Shown here piece after piece: positions 50,438 to 51,101 of a DNA stretch of 51,101 bases. The stretch covers positions 1 through 51,101 of the forward strand of contig CANGGC010000001.1 in NCBI GenBank assembly GCA_947453125.1, read 5' to 3'. Position 1 is the stretch's first letter, and the number at the start of each line of letters is the position of its first letter. Both the position numbers and the translations under genes were made by a program. The notes below the pieces were generated by a model that did no database searches, was not told where the DNA came from, and saw only the letters and a list, made by a program, of their open reading frames with translations. Origin of the DNA: Planctomycetaceae bacterium (GTDB lineage Bacteria > Planctomycetota > Planctomycetia > Pirellulales > UBA1268).

Positions 50438-51101
50438 TCAAGCCCGCGATCCCAGTTCCTTCACCGCGGCGATCAGTTCGAGGACGTTCTCGACCGGCGT
50501 CTGCGGATGGACGCCGTGGCCGAGGTTGAAAATGTGTCCCGGGCGCCCGGCCGCGGCGGCCAGCACATCCCCCGCCCGGCGGCGGACGGTGGCCCGATCG
50601 GCGAGGAGCACCGCCGGATCGAGATTTCCCTGGATGGCCCGATCATGGCCAATCGCCCGCCAGGCCTCGTCCAGCCCGATCCTCCAATCGACCCCGATCA
50701 CGGTTCCACCGGCCTCGGCGAGGAGCGGGAGGAGGGAGGGATTGCCGGTGGCAAAGTGGACGACCGGAGCCCGCTCGAGCGCCGCCGCCATCGCCGTCCG
50801 GCTGTGGGGCAGGACGTAGCGACGGTAGTCCTCTGGACCGAGGCAGCCGACCCAGCTGTCGAAGAGTTGAACACACTGCGCTCCGGCGTCGAGTTGGGCG
50901 AGAAGATAGCGACTCACCCCCCGTGCGAGACGGTCCATGAGATCGTGCCACGCCTCGGGCTCGCGATACATCAGCGACTTCGTGTGGAGCCACGACTTGC
51001 TCGTTCCCCCCTCGATGCAATACCCGGCCAGGGTGAACGGGGCTCCCGCGAAGCCGATCACCGGCAGCGTCTCGTCGAGGCCGGCGCGCGTCTCCCGCAC
51101 G
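50438..51101 (-). CDS. hemE: Uroporphyrinogen decarboxylase (N-terminus beyond window)
   Basis: This is the C-terminal part of HemE, which converts uroporphyrinogen III to coproporphyrinogen III in heme synthesis. The frame is open to the window edge, so the real start lies beyond. Visible motifs are GFAGAPFTLAGY, EGGTSK, QLFDSWVGCLGPEDYRRYVLP, IQGNLDP and the closing FNLGHGVHPQTPVENV. About 220 residues are present, with roughly the first third missing, including the N-terminal active-site Arg loop. The SNF2-type gene follows about 190 bases downstream. Confidence 0.96.
   Translation of the reverse strand, partial: VRETRAGLDETLPVIGFAGAPFTLAGYCIEGGTSKSWLHTKSLMYREPEAWHDLMDRLARGVSRYLLAQLDAGAQCVQLFDSWVGCLGPEDYRRYVLPHSRTAMAAALERAPVVHFATGNPSLLPLLAEAGGTVIGVDWRIGLDEAWRAIGHDRAIQGNLDPAVLLADRATVRRRAGDVLAAAAGRPGHIFNLGHGVHPQTPVENVLELIAAVKELGSRA

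Noticed and set aside
1..51101. CRISPR arrays, insertion sequences, integrases, phage genes or toxin-antitoxin pairs
   Set aside because: None was seen: no regularly spaced repeats, transposase, integrase or terminal inverted repeats on either strand.

Overview
The window is a gene-dense, GC-rich bacterial chromosome segment with no mobile element, CRISPR array or phage signal. Several features point to a planctomycete, most likely of the Pirellulales type: an exosortase/EPS operon, a genuine formylglycine-generating enzyme, a CotH-like secreted protein, a free-standing RNA polymerase alpha-CTD protein, many lineage-type secreted proteins of unknown function, and frequent GTG starts. The assignment is inferred from gene content, because no rRNA is present.

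Layout. 1-9.3 kb: the 3' seven-eighths of rpoC, a secreted beta-rich protein, a membrane-anchored formylglycine-generating enzyme, then convergent polX and a Pro/Ala/Gln-rich secreted protein. 9.5-12.1 kb: a minus-strand cluster of a membrane protein, a beta-sandwich-like companion and a small P-loop ATPase, preceded by the stand-alone alpha-CTD protein. 12.5-14.9 kb: a UvrD/PcrA helicase. 14.9-20.4 kb: a minus-strand exosortase operon (exosortase, Wzc-like chain-length/P-loop protein, EpsI-family protein, GDP-fucose synthase-like reductase) behind a recognisable promoter and an operator-like inverted repeat. 20.5-24.6 kb: an unusual prepilin peptidase, a flippase-like membrane protein, and a ygfZ-nudix pair with an ATGA overlap. 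24.9-32.3 kb: an XRE-type regulator, a 28-residue membrane micropeptide, envelope proteins, rdgB overlapping a convergent glycosyltransferase, a parvulin and scpB. 32.6-39 kb: an extremely acidic protein with a strong terminator, an M28 peptidase with PDZ domain, tRNA-Ser(GCU), a molybdopterin oxidoreductase and a CotH-like protein. 39-43.8 kb: a secreted protein, csrA with a good sigma-70-like promoter, a membrane-anchored protein, a beta-CASP metallo-hydrolase and a LOG-family protein. 43.8-51.1 kb: phoR and phoB, a SNF2/Rad54-type helicase, and the C-terminal part of hemE running off the window.

Working together. The clearest functional unit is the exosortase operon, expected to make an extracellular polysaccharide and to process C-terminally tagged surface proteins; no tagged substrate was seen in this window. 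PhoB/PhoR form a two-component pair. Housekeeping genes (rpoC, polX, uvrD, scpB, rdgB, ygfZ, hemE) are scattered among lineage-specific envelope genes. Starts were chosen by Shine-Dalgarno match, signal peptide position and family length, and differ in many places from the longest open frame. The most unusual items are the stand-alone alpha-CTD protein, the three-gene membrane/ATPase operon, the prepilin peptidase with an ambiguous second aspartate, the micropeptide and the Asp/Glu protein.
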